Of a DNA stretch of 64,000 bases, positions 1 to 11,876 are shown one piece after another (the stretch's first letter is position 1; every line of letters begins with the position of its first letter). Origin of the DNA: Rhizophlyctis rosea (Eukaryota > Chytridiomycota > Chytridiomycetes > Rhizophlyctidales > Rhizophlyctidaceae); NCBI GenBank assembly GCA_027596075.1, contig JADGJC010000066.1, forward strand, positions 1 through 64,000. The letters run 5' to 3'. The notes below the pieces were generated by a model, which saw nothing but the letters and a program-made list of their open reading frames with translations, searched no databases and was not told the origin of the DNA. Position numbers and translations under genes: made by a program.

Positions 1-56
1 GCTGCAACTCAATCGAAACAGCTCATATCTGATATTCTGAACTCATTATTGCACAG

Positions 57-3000
57 GTCTGAAGAGTCGGCAGACGTTGACATTCCCCTCGCAAAATTCA
101 ACCAGTACTCTGCTCACACCCCCGAGCGAACGTCTTCAGCTCGCACCCCTGAAGGCCGTGCCTCACCCGTGCCCAACTCCTCAGATACTTTCTTCGGGCG
201 GGATGTCACCCCCTTGCCCACATTTGCACCATCCCAGCCAAAATCACCGGCTCAGGAAGCCGCCGAGAAATTGACCAGTATCATACAGAGAAAAGGCGAT
301 GCGTTTGTTGCTGACCCGGTTGCTCAGCAAGCCGTGAAAGTCATCGAGGAACAAATGTCCATAACTCAACGTCCGTATAATCTTGCGCGTCAGCTTTATT
401 CGTGTAGAATGTACAGCTCACGACATTCACATGAGGCAGGCTCGGGAGAATCTAACCCATTCGAGGCGCCGATGACGCTTGCGGATTTGGACGATCGAGC
501 TCCCGCAACGAAATATGTGTCTCCGTACCGGCCTGTGGTGCCATTTTACTCGGTACGTGGGCGCCGTGCTTATCTTCGTCACATGCAGTGCCTAATCAAC
601 ATGAACAACCATCAGAGTACTATGCTAGATCGTACGCCCGCAAAAAGCGGTTACTCTCGGCCCTTTGATCCGAACGCCCGGAAACGCGTAAAGACCAGAA
701 TCTTGCAACCCATCCGATACTTTGGCAGCGGTTTTAGCTCAAACAGGCCCGCAAAATCCAGCTATCAGAGGAAACAGAAATTGTCCGCCGCTTTGCTGGA
801 TCCTGGACCGGTTGAGGTGGAGGGGAAGGGGAAAGGGAAGCGGGTGCATCTGGACAATGGAATTGTTGAATCGGGAAATGTGGTGGACTCTGCACCGATT
901 CGAAAGAAGTTCCGGAGGGAGTTGTCTGCCGAAACGGGTTCTCGGACGCCTGACCATCCTATGCCGGCTGTGAGGGAGGCGGGAAGTGCGTTGAATGGAT
1001 CTAGTAAGTGTTCTTTGTACTCTGCTTTGGAAAGAGTTCCCAATTGACCCTTCATTGCACCTACAGCGCTGAAAGAAAGCATTGCAGCCAAAAGCATCAG
1101 TTCTGTTTTGAACAATGATGCCTATTTGCCGCCGGTAAGTCCTTCGTTGCCTTTGATTTCCAAAATTTGGGGGCTCACACTCCGCTCTCAGGAACCTGCG
1201 GCAGCTTGGAGCAAAGTTTCGCTCAGCAAACCTGGATACATGGATCGAATTTTCGGAGGGAAGATGACAGAAGATGCGACGGCTAACAGTAGCTCCGAGC
1301 CCGAAGTTCACAGTACTCGGAAGGAAGCGGAAGCTTCAAAGACCACCGCGACCAATCTCTCGACACCCCAAACGAAGGCGGCAGAAGCGAAAGCGCCGGA
1401 ACCGAAAGCGTCTGCATCGAAGCCGTTCCAGTTCACTCCAACCGCTTCCAAGCCACCCGTCGTGCCAGCAGAAAAGCCGTCCGCTTTCGCAATTCCAATT
1501 ACTCCTCCCAAGTCAGCGCCAAAGGTAAACTCCGCTGCACCTGTTACACAGGCTCCAGTCAAGCCGGCGGAGCCGACCGCCTCGACATTTTCGTTTGCGA
1601 AGCCACCGTCCTCGGAATCCGTTTCGAAAACAACAGCCACTTCCACCGTGCAAACCTTTTCTTTTGCAAACACCCCTGCCAAACCCGTTGCGAAATCGAC
1701 TGCAATTGTGGAGAGCAAGAAGGACATTCAAGCGAGCGTGCCCGTAGAAGAAGTTTCTCTAACGTCAGGTGCGTCCGCCCAGAAGAGGCCTCAAGTCGCT
1801 TCTGAAGAGGGCTCGAACGTGAGGGAAGTTTTGGAGAAGGTAAGAGACCGCAGTCATTGCGGCATTTGATAAATGATAGCATGTACTGATCAATGAGTTG
1901 CTTGCGCCAGGTCCGACGCCTAAGCAACGGGCAGCTCCCCACCTTCAACCTCCTCAAATCGTCCCCGGAGACCTTCAGATCAAACGCTATTTGGAAGCAG
2001 GCAGAAGAAAGAGTGTCCAGTACTAATGCAAAGGAAATACCTGTATTTGATCTCTCGAAACCCGCACCAAAGGCACAACAACTCCCTTCTCAGATCCCCG
2101 TGTTCCCTCCATCTCTAAAGAAACCCTTCACATCCATTCTCGAACCGCCGAAACGGGAGACGAGCAAGACGCCTGCTTCGGATTCCTCCTCCTCCTCCTC
2201 AAAATCCGGCAAGGCAGCTGCACCAGCCTCTGCGAAATGGACTTGTAGCGTTTGCTTGGTCAACAATGAGAGCGACAAGAGCAGTTGTGTTGCGTGTGCT
2301 ACGCCGAAACCTGGGTCTAAGAGTGATGCTGCCCCGGCACCGTCAACTGCTGGTGGTTTCACATTTGGAGGGTCGACATTGGCTTCTGCCACTGCTGGGT
2401 GGACCTGTAACGAATGCCTTGTGCCCAACAAGGTGGGAGCGAATGTTTGCGTCGCGTGCAGTACCGCGAAACCTGGGACAAAGAGTACTGCTGCCGCTCC
2501 TCCCGCTTCGACTGCTGGTGGCTTCTCGTTCGGAGGGTCCACATCCGCATCCGCGTCCGCTGGATGGACGTGCAGTGAGTGCTTGGTGCCTAATAAGGCA
2601 GACGCAACCAGTTGCGTCGCCTGCAGTTCGGCGAAACCCGGAGCAAAGCCCTCGACGGCGGCTTCTGTGGGTGGGTTTGGGTCTGGTGGTGGGTTTAGCT
2701 TCAAGGCAGCCGGAACTGCCTCTGCGCCTGCCGGGTGGACGTGTGACGTGTGCTTGGTGTCGAACAAGGCTGAGACGAACAAGTGCGCCGCGTGCGATAC
2801 CCCCAAGCCTGGTGCGAAGAGCTCGGCGGCACCGGCGGCTGGGTTGGCGCCTGGGGGTGGTTTCTCGTTTGGTGGTGCGTCCGTGAAGAGCGCGCCGGTC
2901 AGTAGTGAAGGTTTCAGTTTTGGGGGTGGAGCTGTATCCGCTGCTCCTGCATTCAGTTTTGGCGGGTTTACGGTGGGAGGGGAGAAGAAGGATGCGCCGG

Positions 3001-4028
3001 CCGCTCCTGCGTTCAGTTTTGGGGGTTCAACAGTGGGAGGGGACAAGATGGATTTAGCGGCGGCGTCGGCGGGTGATGCGGCTGGTGGGTCTGGTGGGAG
3101 CGTGTTTGGGACCAGCAGCCAAGCTCCCGCTGCATTCAGTTTTGGGAACGCGCAGAAGCAGGAAAGTCAGAAGAAGGGTGCACCGAACGCGGCTGGAAGT
3201 TCGACGGCGTTTGCGTTTGGTGGGGGTAATGTCTCTGCGTCCTCGGCTTTTGGGGGATTTGCTACTCCCTCGGCCGAATCGAAGAAAGTGGAAACTACCA
3301 AGGAAACACCAGCAACAACCACGGCGGCTCCCGTCGGAACGGGCGGCTTTTCGTTCCTTGGCGCCCTCAACAACAAAGCAGCGTCTACTACTCCCGCGCC
3401 TCCAGCTTCGACACCCGACAAACGCGAAAAGGCACCAATTTCTTTTTCTCAAACATCCAGTGGAAAGTCGGTGGGTGGTGGCACGGCCGCCGCCCGATCT
3501 CTCCTATCCATGTTCGGTCCCGCACCAACGCCTAGTGGGACGAGCTCGGAAGTGGGGTTGGAGACGCCGAGTCGGAGTCTTACGGCGACTAGCGGGAAAG
3601 AGGGTGGGTTACGGAAAAGTCGGTCGGTTTCTCCCTGTGCGGAGACGATTGGGCCGGAGAATGACGGGCAGAACGGAAGCCAACAAAAAGGAGGAAAGAC
3701 TCAGGTTCCACCCTCGACGCCCGGCGGTGATGGATCGGCGTTCGGCGCTTTTGGCAAGATTGGTGGTGAGGGCGGAGCAGGAACGGGAAGTGCTTTTGGT
3801 GGGTCTGGGTCACCTTTTGGTGCTTTTGGTGGTGGGACGTCGCCTTTTGGGAGTGCGAGTCCGTTTGGTGGTGCGGCGGGCACGGGGAGTGCTTTTGGAT
3901 CTCCCGGTGCGAGTGGGGTGACGGGCGGGTTTTCGCCGTTTGGGACGGGGCAGTTGTCTGTTGGGTTTTCGTTTGCGAAGCCGGAGGAGAAAGATGGGGA
4001 GGTGGAGGACGAGGGTGGGAAGAAGTAG
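57..4028 (+). CDS. FG-nucleoporin with four RanBP2-type zinc fingers (5'-truncated by window edge)
   Basis: Nuclear pore component of the Nup153/Nup1 kind, probably on the nuclear basket; FG repeats bind transport receptors and RanBP2-type fingers of this family bind Ran. Exons read as 57-1003, 1067-1134, 1192-1839 and 1911-4028, all joining in phase; exon 57 follows an acceptor at the window edge, so the true start lies upstream. The last exon holds four W-x-C-x2-C ... C-x2-C fingers at about 2238, 2399, 2564 and 2738, separated by Ser/Ala/Gly linkers. About 20 FSFG, SAFG and PFG repeats then run to the stop. The N-terminal part is basic and unstructured with a KRV-type nuclear signal. Family is clear; the choice between Nup153 and Nup1 is inference. 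Confidence 0.85.
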
Positions 4029-4574
4029 GGTGAAAAGTGTGTGGGAGTTTATGTGAAAGGTATATGTTCTTTGGTCAGGAAACAGTTTTGAATACAGTAC
4101 CCTTTTTGGAGCAGCGTTTCTGGTGTTGTTCAAATGGCATCGAAGTGTCAATGATGTCGACGTGGCGATTATATTTATAGGACTCTTGAGAAAATGTTTG
4201 ATGAGTTTGATGCAGTACAGTTTATACAGTTCCGCAGTTTTCGATAAGTCTCCATGCGCAAGAAATTCGTTTTTGCACTGGGACCTACGGCAGGACATCC
4301 CGACAGTTGCCTTAACCATTTTCCATTGCTCGGACGGCCGATTTGCGCACATATTATGGAAACATCTATGCCTGAAGGATGCATACACATTATTTAACCA
4401 TAATGAACAGCTGTAAAGGTTGGGAAACATCCCTGACAATGGACCACGCTGCCCCCATCAAGCGATTTACGCCCAACCTAGACGCCCTTTTACGTGTAGA
4501 AATGTTTTTCGACCCAAAAAACCAAAAAGATAATGATTACGACCTCTCCTTCCAAGTACATGGCTACCCACCCC
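4029..4574. other. convergent intergenic region
   Basis: Separates the stop of the nucleoporin gene (+) from the stop of the TPR gene (-). AT-richer than the flanking coding sequence. No conserved reading frame seen; presumably the two 3' UTRs. Confidence 0.5.
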
Positions 4575-7288
4575 TCAGTTAACCCCACTTTCGACAGCAA
4601 CTGGCACTACACCAACCCCAGCACCTAAACCGAGCCCAGCACTCCTCCCATCCCTTCCTCTCTTTCCCTTCCTGATTCTCCCGTCCACCCACTCAACCCC
4701 CGAATCTTCACTCTGCCCACTCCTCCCATGCCCCACCTCCTCCTCGTCAAATGCTGAACTCAAAGGGCTACCCTTCGCCCTCTTGCTAACAACACCACCA
4801 ACAACAGATTTTGGAACCGCCACAGGTGCCGGAGACCCCGCCGCATTCCGTCCCGCAAGATACTGCAAATAAATCATAACAGTATCCGCCCGTTTCGTAT
4901 GAAGTGGGTAATTCCTCAGATTCGATTGCGATGTCGTGGTCGACGCTCCATTCCCAACACCATTAGTCGACACAGAAAGATTCGGCTTCCGAGACGGCTT
5001 AACAACCGGAACCAAGGAACTCATGCCAACATCACTAGCCGGTTTCACATTCACCCCAACTCCCGCCAACCCCCCGACCCCCTCCTCCTCCTTCTTTCCC
5101 ACCCCCTCTGCCCCGCCCCCCATACCCTTCCCACCCCTTCCCCTCTCCAACACGCTCCTCTTCAAAAGCCTCAAACACTCCACATAATCCGCTTGACTCA
5201 TACTACGCGCTGGCAAGAAAACAGGATATCCCTCCACAGTGTCCAAATACGCCGCGATCTTCTCGTGCCATGCCGCACTGCTTCGCCAATCACCTAACAA
5301 AAGATAGTTTAAACCGATGGCGTACCAGGCTTCAACTAAGAGTGGGTGGTAGGTACCGAGGGTCGGTGGAATTTGAGGGCAGGACCCGTTGCAGCCACAG
5401 TGGCTGTGGGTTGTGGGGTGCTCCCCTGTGTGGTGGGAAGGGAGCGTAAGTGCCGTTGAGGTGGGTGTTGTAGGGCTGGTGGGTGAAACCACCAATGATT
5501 TGGAAGGAATACTGTTCAGGAAGTCTGGCAGAGTGGAAACAATCGGAGTGTCGACATCCTTTGGTCCAAGGATTGGCGAAGTCGGAGGGGACACGTTCGG
5601 GGTGGAGGGGCTTGAGGGCGCGGTAGCAGTGTGGTGGAATGGCGGCAGGGTGTTTGGGAAGAAGGTGAGGAAATGGGTGTAGTCACGGATGGAGCGACGC
5701 GCGAGGATAGCAATCTGCATGGCAACCGGTCCCAACGCTGCCGCATAGCGTTCAGACATTGTTGCAGGTTTAGTTTCACTCTTCCCATTGAGACTTTCCT
5801 TTGATTCAAATACATCTCCCGCATTTGGACCAGATTCATCAAGTTCCGTCCCATTTTGAATTAATGTCTGCATGGACACCCCCAATCCCTTCTTCTTTTT
5901 CTTCTTTTTTCTCTTCTGTCCCTCATTCGCCGAACTCACATTCACCTTCTCAACAGCTTTCTCAATCGTCGATACCGCAAACTGATGAAAGCATGCCCCC
6001 CTCAGGAAATACAACGAACTCTCCGTCCCAGTATCATCCTCCCAATCAATCTGCCCCTTTGGTACTGAATTTCCGCCAATCGCCGCCTCGCAATCAACTC
6101 CATTGACATTTCGACGCCGCTTTTTGGTCAGTGCAATTGCGAGTTTGAAATCTTTCAAAGATAGAGCATACTCTTCACGGAAGCAGCGGATCATGGCGCG
6201 CGTTCGGTAGTATTCGGGAATGGCGGGGAAGGATTGGATTATTTTGTCCAGGCTCTCGGTGGTAGTTGAGGCGGCTAGCATGCGGGAGGGGATTTTCTCG
6301 TGGAAGTGGTGTACATAGATTGCGTCTATGCTGTTTGGGGACTTTTTCAAAACCTAAACATGGAAACATGAATTGATAAGCATGACATTTTCAGAATTTA
6401 ACAATCATAACCTATCACATCCTCCCTCCGCTTCCTGTTCGTCCTTTCCTCCATGGCATATGCCTTTTCACTCTCTCAAATGGCCCTGCCAATTCCGTTC
6501 TTGCACGTCCAACCCTTCGCATCTATTGTTCAATGTCCACCAAGCAACATACCTTTGCAGCCACATCATCCAAGGCACTGGCACTCTGCATCGTGAGGAC
6601 GCTGGTAGCCACCTCATCGATCCGATAAGCCTTCGCCAATTTTGCCACCGCCAGTTCCCTCAGCCTATGTTGACGGACTGCGCTGACTTTCATGCTACCT
6701 CCTCCTCCGCCCCCGCCGCCGCCAAAACCAAGTCCTCCACCTCTATCCTGAGGGCCTATGCCCAAAGGACTGGTATTTGCGCCTCCACCAGCCGCCTTGA
6801 TAACGAGTTCTGAGGCATCGTCCACCAGTTTGCGAATGGCAATCAAGTGGCGAAATATGACAGGGTCAATGGGTAGGGGTGGCGGGGCAGTTGAGGTGTC
6901 ATTGTTGAGTGCGAACAGAGATTGAAGGAGCTCTATAGGGAGAGAAAGCCAAGGACCGTGATAGCTAGCTATGTATGGGCTGCACATGAGAGGAGTAGCG
7001 TAAGTAAAGAGGGAAACAGACAACATTCCTCCGGCCAGCAACAGCGTGATCGGTCGAATGGATAGGAAGAAACAAGAGTTCCTTCTTTCATTCGACCGAA
7101 CCCATAGCGCTGTACCAGTGATCGAGTTTCCCACGAAGCATACACATACTTCACCCCCCAACTCACTAGTGCTTATTTCTACATATCATAATTGAGCCGT
7201 TCGGTGTCGCACCAGCAGCAGCCGCGGCAGTACTGGTATTGGCACCAGCAGCCCCAGCTTGACTGGTTCCCGCACCGGTTGCGGCCAT
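4575..7288 (-). CDS. conserved fungal TPR-like protein, function unknown
   Basis: Three exons on the minus strand, 7288-7167, 6979-6553 and 6353-4575, give about 775 residues in one frame. The start is the ATG at 7288, followed by an Ala/Gly/Thr-rich leader and the segment NGSIMICRNKH. The second exon contains HGPWLSLPIELLQSL and an IDPVIFRHL...IRKLVDDASEL block, which I remember as conserved in an uncharacterised fungal family. The third exon has helical-repeat segments that look like TPRs (around YYRTRAMIRCFREEYALSL, and WYAIGLNYLLLGDWRSSAAW). A Lys-rich tract, His/Pro/Ser linkers and a glycine-rich basic tail follow. No catalytic motif is visible. It converges with the nucleoporin gene. 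Gene structure is firm; function is unknown. Confidence 0.8.
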
Positions 7289-8129
7289 TCAGAGTATAGT
7301 ACGTGAAGTGTGCAAGTCGCGCTGCAGCGTGTGTAGGACAGGGAATGTTGACGAGCAATGCATTGAGGAAGGGCAGGCTCTCCCAGACTCCGACCACAAG
7401 CCCGGTGAAGAGGTGAAGTTTGAGGAGTGAGATGTGGCTTGGGTGTTTGCGTCACTTTGATTGGGTAAAGCCCTGCATAGGACCCTGAAAATACTGGTCA
7501 TGAGATAGATTCCTTTGATTCACTTGATTCGCTGACCTTAGTGACCTTCAAATGGCTGGTCGGACTGGTCCTGACCACCACCACTACTTACCAATGGCAT
7601 TGGTAGAATGCGGTGCTGGGGACGCCCGAGATATGCATGTGCGCAGCTGAGTGGCGAACGCATTGACTTGCTCCGCTTATCTTGAAGCATTGCATTTACT
7701 GTTGGCGCACTCTCATGTCCTATGCGACCTCATATTGCCGAGACCAAGTATCTTGAATAAGGCAGCATGATTGTGAACTTTGTGATCAAACCAAATTCAT
7801 TGCACATTCAAAACATAATTATAAGCATAAAAATCGCGCAACATCCGACATCTTCCCGGCATTCGGAAGCCACATGCAATCTCCCCAATCCTATAGTGCA
7901 GCCTCACAGTGAAAATCTACTAGATGGTATATAATAATGCTCCCCTTCCACACGCCCCCCGGTTCGGACCGTTTCCCAGCATGGTTCATACGATAGGTAA
8001 TATGTTTAAGAGGAGGGAGCTAATGGACAATGGATGTGATTGAGATGCAGAAGTCAGCGAATGATAAAATGAGCCAGGCACTCTTTGCCAACCGAAACGG
8101 CGCAAAGAAACGATGTTGAAGGGCATTTG
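7289..8129. other. intergenic region
   Basis: Lies upstream of the TPR gene and downstream of the synaptobrevin stop, both on the minus strand. Reading frames here are short and resemble nothing I recognise. It should hold the TPR gene promoter and the SNARE 3' UTR. Confidence 0.4.
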
Positions 8130-8593
8130 TTACGAACCTGAATCCTTGCTCTTCATGCTCGTCACGATGGGCACAATGATGACAATGAGGATGACGATGA
8201 CAATACCGGCGATAATGAGCTTAAGTTTGAGATCCTTCCACCACCTGAAAATGTCAAATGACAACCGACAAGGATCAGTACATCATTGTTCTTCCAACGG
8301 AACCTTCGGCACAGTCTGTACTCGCAACCAGGCAATCTTACGGCTTCACCAGTCCCCGTCGAAACACAAACAACACCACACACTCACATTTGCCTCCTGA
8401 CTTTCGTTGCCCCTCGCTTGAACTGCAAAGCTCCCTGCTGCAAATCATCCGTCTTGTTCTGCAGGCTCTCCAATTTTTCTCCACGCGCCATGACCTTCTC
8501 GATGTTATTGTGCATAATGCCTATGACCTCATCCACCTGCGACTGGACTTGAGTCGTCTTGGATGGAGCGTTTGCTTGCGCTGAGGAGGACAT
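8130..8593 (-). CDS. SNC1: synaptobrevin/VAMP v-SNARE (Snc1/Snc2-like)
   Basis: R-SNARE that fuses secretory and endosomal vesicles with the plasma membrane. Exons 8593-8388 and 8244-8130 (intron 143 nt, donor GTGAGT) encode 106 residues, the normal size for this family. The SNARE helix starts at QVDEVIGIMHNNIEKVM and continues through a LESLQNKTDDLQ segment, which should contain the zero-layer region. Next come the RRQMWWKDLKLK juxtamembrane motif, split by the intron inside the Met codon, and a C-terminal Ile/Val membrane anchor ending in a short luminal tail. The start ATG follows a clean leader. Secretory SNAREs of the Vamp1-3/Snc group have the same layout. Assignment is confident. Confidence 0.95.
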
Positions 8594-9221
8594 GGTTGGG
8601 TGTCGGTGGCTGAGAAAGGTGTGAATGAGTTGCTATGACTAGAGAAGTATGTTTGTACGGAATGGGTCCGACGTCAGATATATGGGTATGAACTATGCTG
8701 TGAGCTCTGGGAGGGAAGACTGGAACACAGGACAAAAATGGGGAAAGAGAAGATTATCGATGCGCAAAAGGTAGCGTGCGAGGAAATAACGTCGACGTGC
8801 AGATCCACACCCATGCGACCGCCACCACACACTCAGCCGACCTCTAGATCCTCGATCATGGAGGCATACGTCTTTTCAGGGTCTTCAATTTTGATGGGCT
8901 CACTGTGCCGCACGATTTACTTCGGAGAAGATTCCATGGCGGAGTCGCAGTCTCCATTTATAATATTGGGTGTTGGGAAAGATGGTGCCGTGGGGCGCAT
9001 GGTCAACGTAAGCAAGATGGTGGCACAAATAAGGGGGCGTCCAGCGGTTTTGGTGGTCCAGTTAAGGGTCCGAACCTGTACAACAGACGTGGCCGATGTG
9101 ACTGAGGGTCCATTGAGGGACACCTTGTTGACTTTTTGATGGTGTCATGAACGAAACGTAAAGAGGTTTTACCGAGTCTCAATTTTGACTGTTCCATCAC
9201 TTCCTCGTTCCCACCATCCAT
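8594..9221. other. intergenic region between divergent genes
   Basis: Separates the synaptobrevin start (-) from the F-box-like/ankyrin start (+). A 133-codon open frame (8738-9139, +) shows no recognisable motif, so I treat it as chance. Likely holds both promoters. Confidence 0.4.
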
Positions 9222-11242
9222 ATGATGTCTGATCTAAACCGCAAAGCAGTGAGCGCACCCACTATCCCACCCGCCCGCCACTCCCACAGTTCCCAAACCT
9301 CCCCTTTGAACTCATTCGGTACATCGCCACTACTTCGCCCGGCTTTACCTTCGCCTGCAAGATTTCATCTTTGTGCAAATTCACAAAAAGCTTGCTGTCC
9401 CTCTCAGACTGTTCGAATTTACTGTTGAGGCACATCCAAGCACAATATCCTAACCCCTTAATATTTTACAACCCCTACCATCTGCGATCACCCCTTATAC
9501 ATATCGAGCGCGTTCCGGCGGCGATTGCTCTTGGGACCGCCAAGACTTTGTTAGTGCGGGGAGCAGATCCAACCACCGTGCCCAACCATTGGGGAAGGTC
9601 TGATGGCGCAAACCATCTGGGGATGTATGCCATCTCCAAAGGGAGTGTGGTGGTTACTGACATGTGCTTCCGTCATCGACCTCAACGCCACTCAGGAAAT
9701 TCAACTTCGCGCGGTCTTGAATGGTTGCTGAAAGAATGCACGGAAATGACTGCCGCTCATGAGATGATCGATGTAAGCCTGTCAATTGTGAAAATGTGAA
9801 TGACTCTCAAATTCTCACCGTATTTCCAGTTCTCAATCGACGTCGTGCTCCCCAGAGACTCCATGTATGGACTCTATCCCAATGGCAGCCCCCATGAGCG
9901 CAGTGCTTATTATTGGCACGCTTCCTGGTTACCTCTTCTCAAATCCCGTCACCTCCCTCATATGCGAAAGATTTTCATTGGTTTCAACCTGGACCTGTCA
10001 ATCCTTGTCGACCCCGCATTGCTGCGCGACATCGGTCTATATAGCGATCCAATCACCTTCGACATGTTTTTGGAACGGGGTTTGCGACAGGAGGCTGCGC
10101 TTATTGGGGTACTGCAACAAAAGGACACGGTAAGGCATTGGTGGGAACACACAAACTCTAGTGAGTCATCAAGCGCTGCTGACTGAATCATAAATCTTGT
10201 TCTGATATTGACAGGAGCAGTCACTCCTACGCCATCTTCTAGCAAAAGGTCTGAACCCCAACACCCGGACCCCGATGTATGATAACTCTGGCCACTTGTA
10301 TGAGCACAATGCTTATGAGAAGCCGTGGAGGCATCAGAAGCCGTATAGTTTTCGATTACCATCCTCGTTTAAGGGACGGCCTTTTTGTCTCTTTGAGCTG
10401 GCTGCAGGTGTTGGTAACTTGAATGCCTTGAGAGTGATGCTGGAATTTGGATGGAAGCCCGAAGCTGGAGTGCCGTTGTTGGGCTTTAGAATGCCGGTTA
10501 TACGAACTTATGATGACATAACCTCCACAACTACGGATGATAAATTTGATTGGAAAGATAATGATCAGGAGGTATGTTTGGAATAGTGAAAAGGGTTATA
10601 TCCGGCGTGATATTCCATTATATGGTAGGTGTGTATGTGACTAAGACTGACCGAACCCCCCTGCTCAATACCCATAGTGGCTTCGGTCATCATTGCACTT
10701 GCTACTCCAGTACTCGTATGAACTCACCCCGGAGGATGTTCATCACGTCCTGTTCCAGGGAGTTGATGACATCACTTCCAAACTCCTGGACCACACCGAC
10801 CCCGCCATCATCCCCAACTGTCACGTCCTCTCCTCCGTAATAAATAACTCGCACTACACCTCCAAACTTCCCATCCTTCAACGTCTAACAACCCGGTACA
10901 CCCCTCACCAACTTTTTCATTTGAAAACCGATTCCGATACGGCAATGCTTCTTGCACTGCAGAACAAGAGTCGACTCGGATGAAAGCGTGCAGATCGTTG
11001 AGCATTTAGTAGAGTGTGGCGCCAAGTTGTCCGGGGCTGTATGTCCTCCTTTGATGGAGGCAGTTCGCATAGGGCGGCATGATGTTATGGATATCTTATT
11101 GGCGGGTGGGGCATGTCCGGGTGTGAACGTCGTGAAAAGTGCACTTGGCAAGCACGATGGGGTGGCTTTAGACATGTTGAAGAGATATGGCGGGAAGATG
11201 TTGGTGGTGGAAGGCCGGATCAGGAAGCGAATTGGGCGTTAA
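9222..11242 (+). CDS. F-box-like/ankyrin-repeat protein with a frameshift near the C-terminus
   Basis: Exons 9222-9248, 9290-9772, 9830-10129, 10215-10571 and 10678 onward join in phase. The second exon opens with an F-box-like segment (FPNLPFELIRYIATTS ... FACKISSLCK). Divergent ankyrin-type helices follow, e.g. AIALGTAKTLLVRGADP, FELAAGVGNLNALRVMLEFGW and PLMEAVRIGRHDVMDILLAGG. Near 10960-10980 the frame runs into a TGA at 10981, while the ankyrin homology continues one frame over to 11242. This is either a one-base indel or a sequence error. The first intron would be only 41 nt, so the first exon is tentative. The product would be an SCF substrate adaptor if the F-box works; that is inference. 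Confidence 0.65.
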
Positions 11243-11805
11243 GATGGAGTGCCGACGCAGTGTGGCCTGCATGGCCTCGAGACTGGTTAACTTTCAGCCA
11301 CGAACTTGCTCCTCATTCAAATACTGCAAAGCTTGTAGCCAAAGTCCCGCGAATGTGCTGAAACGGAATTTAGAGTGGGCGGTGTAGTCCAGAAAGACAC
11401 ATACTGTTCATAATACATTAAGTTCTCATGTAATGAAGTGCAACTGAGAACGTTCAGTCCAGACTGCATGTTTTGCGTTCCAAATGACTGATGACTTCCA
11501 ATACCTACCAAGCCCCACGCGCATTTCATTTAAACGATAGATTGCTGGGTTTCGACCGTTTGAGAACATTTGTTTGGAATTGCTCTCGTTTAATCTTAAT
11601 ATTCTGCATATGCATTCAGAATGCATGCGTGTCGAGTCGAGCACCATGTACATCATTCTCGGGCAGGTCCATATAAATTAGGTATATGCCAATTTTAGTA
11701 CCCTGTGAGACAGCATTAAAATTCGCTTTCCAGGAATCCAGGATGGAGATATTTCATTATTTGCGTATGGTATGAGTATGTAAATAGATACACGAAGAAC
11801 ATCAA
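11243..11805. other. intergenic region before tRNA-His
   Basis: Only short AT-rich frames without recognisable motifs. Probably the 3' UTR of the F-box-like/ankyrin gene plus spacer. Confidence 0.4.
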
Positions 11806-11876
11806 GTGGGTGTAGTTTAGGGGCAGAACGTCGCGTTGTGGCCGCGTCGACCCTGGTTCGATTCCAGGCACCCACA
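11806..11876 (+). tRNA. tRNA-His (anticodon GTG)
   Basis: Cloverleaf read by eye. The acceptor stem GTGGGTG pairs perfectly with CACCCAC at 11869-11875, followed by discriminator A. The anticodon loop TTGTGGC, closed by a CGCG/CGCG stem, puts GTG at 11838-11840. The T arm CTGGTTCGATTCCAG holds the GGTTCGATTCC box B signature. The D region, starting TAGTTTAGGGGCAG, matches box A. No intron. It decodes histidine CAC/CAT codons; the extra 5' G of mature tRNA-His is added after transcription in eukaryotes. Confidence 0.95.

Noticed and set aside
739..1311. 190-codon minus-strand frame
   Set aside because: Antisense to nucleoporin exons; no motif.
2090..3046. 318-codon minus-strand frame opposite the nucleoporin zinc-finger region
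   Set aside because: Pro/Ala-rich antisense shadow of the GC-rich repeats; the plus strand has clear zinc fingers and FG repeats.
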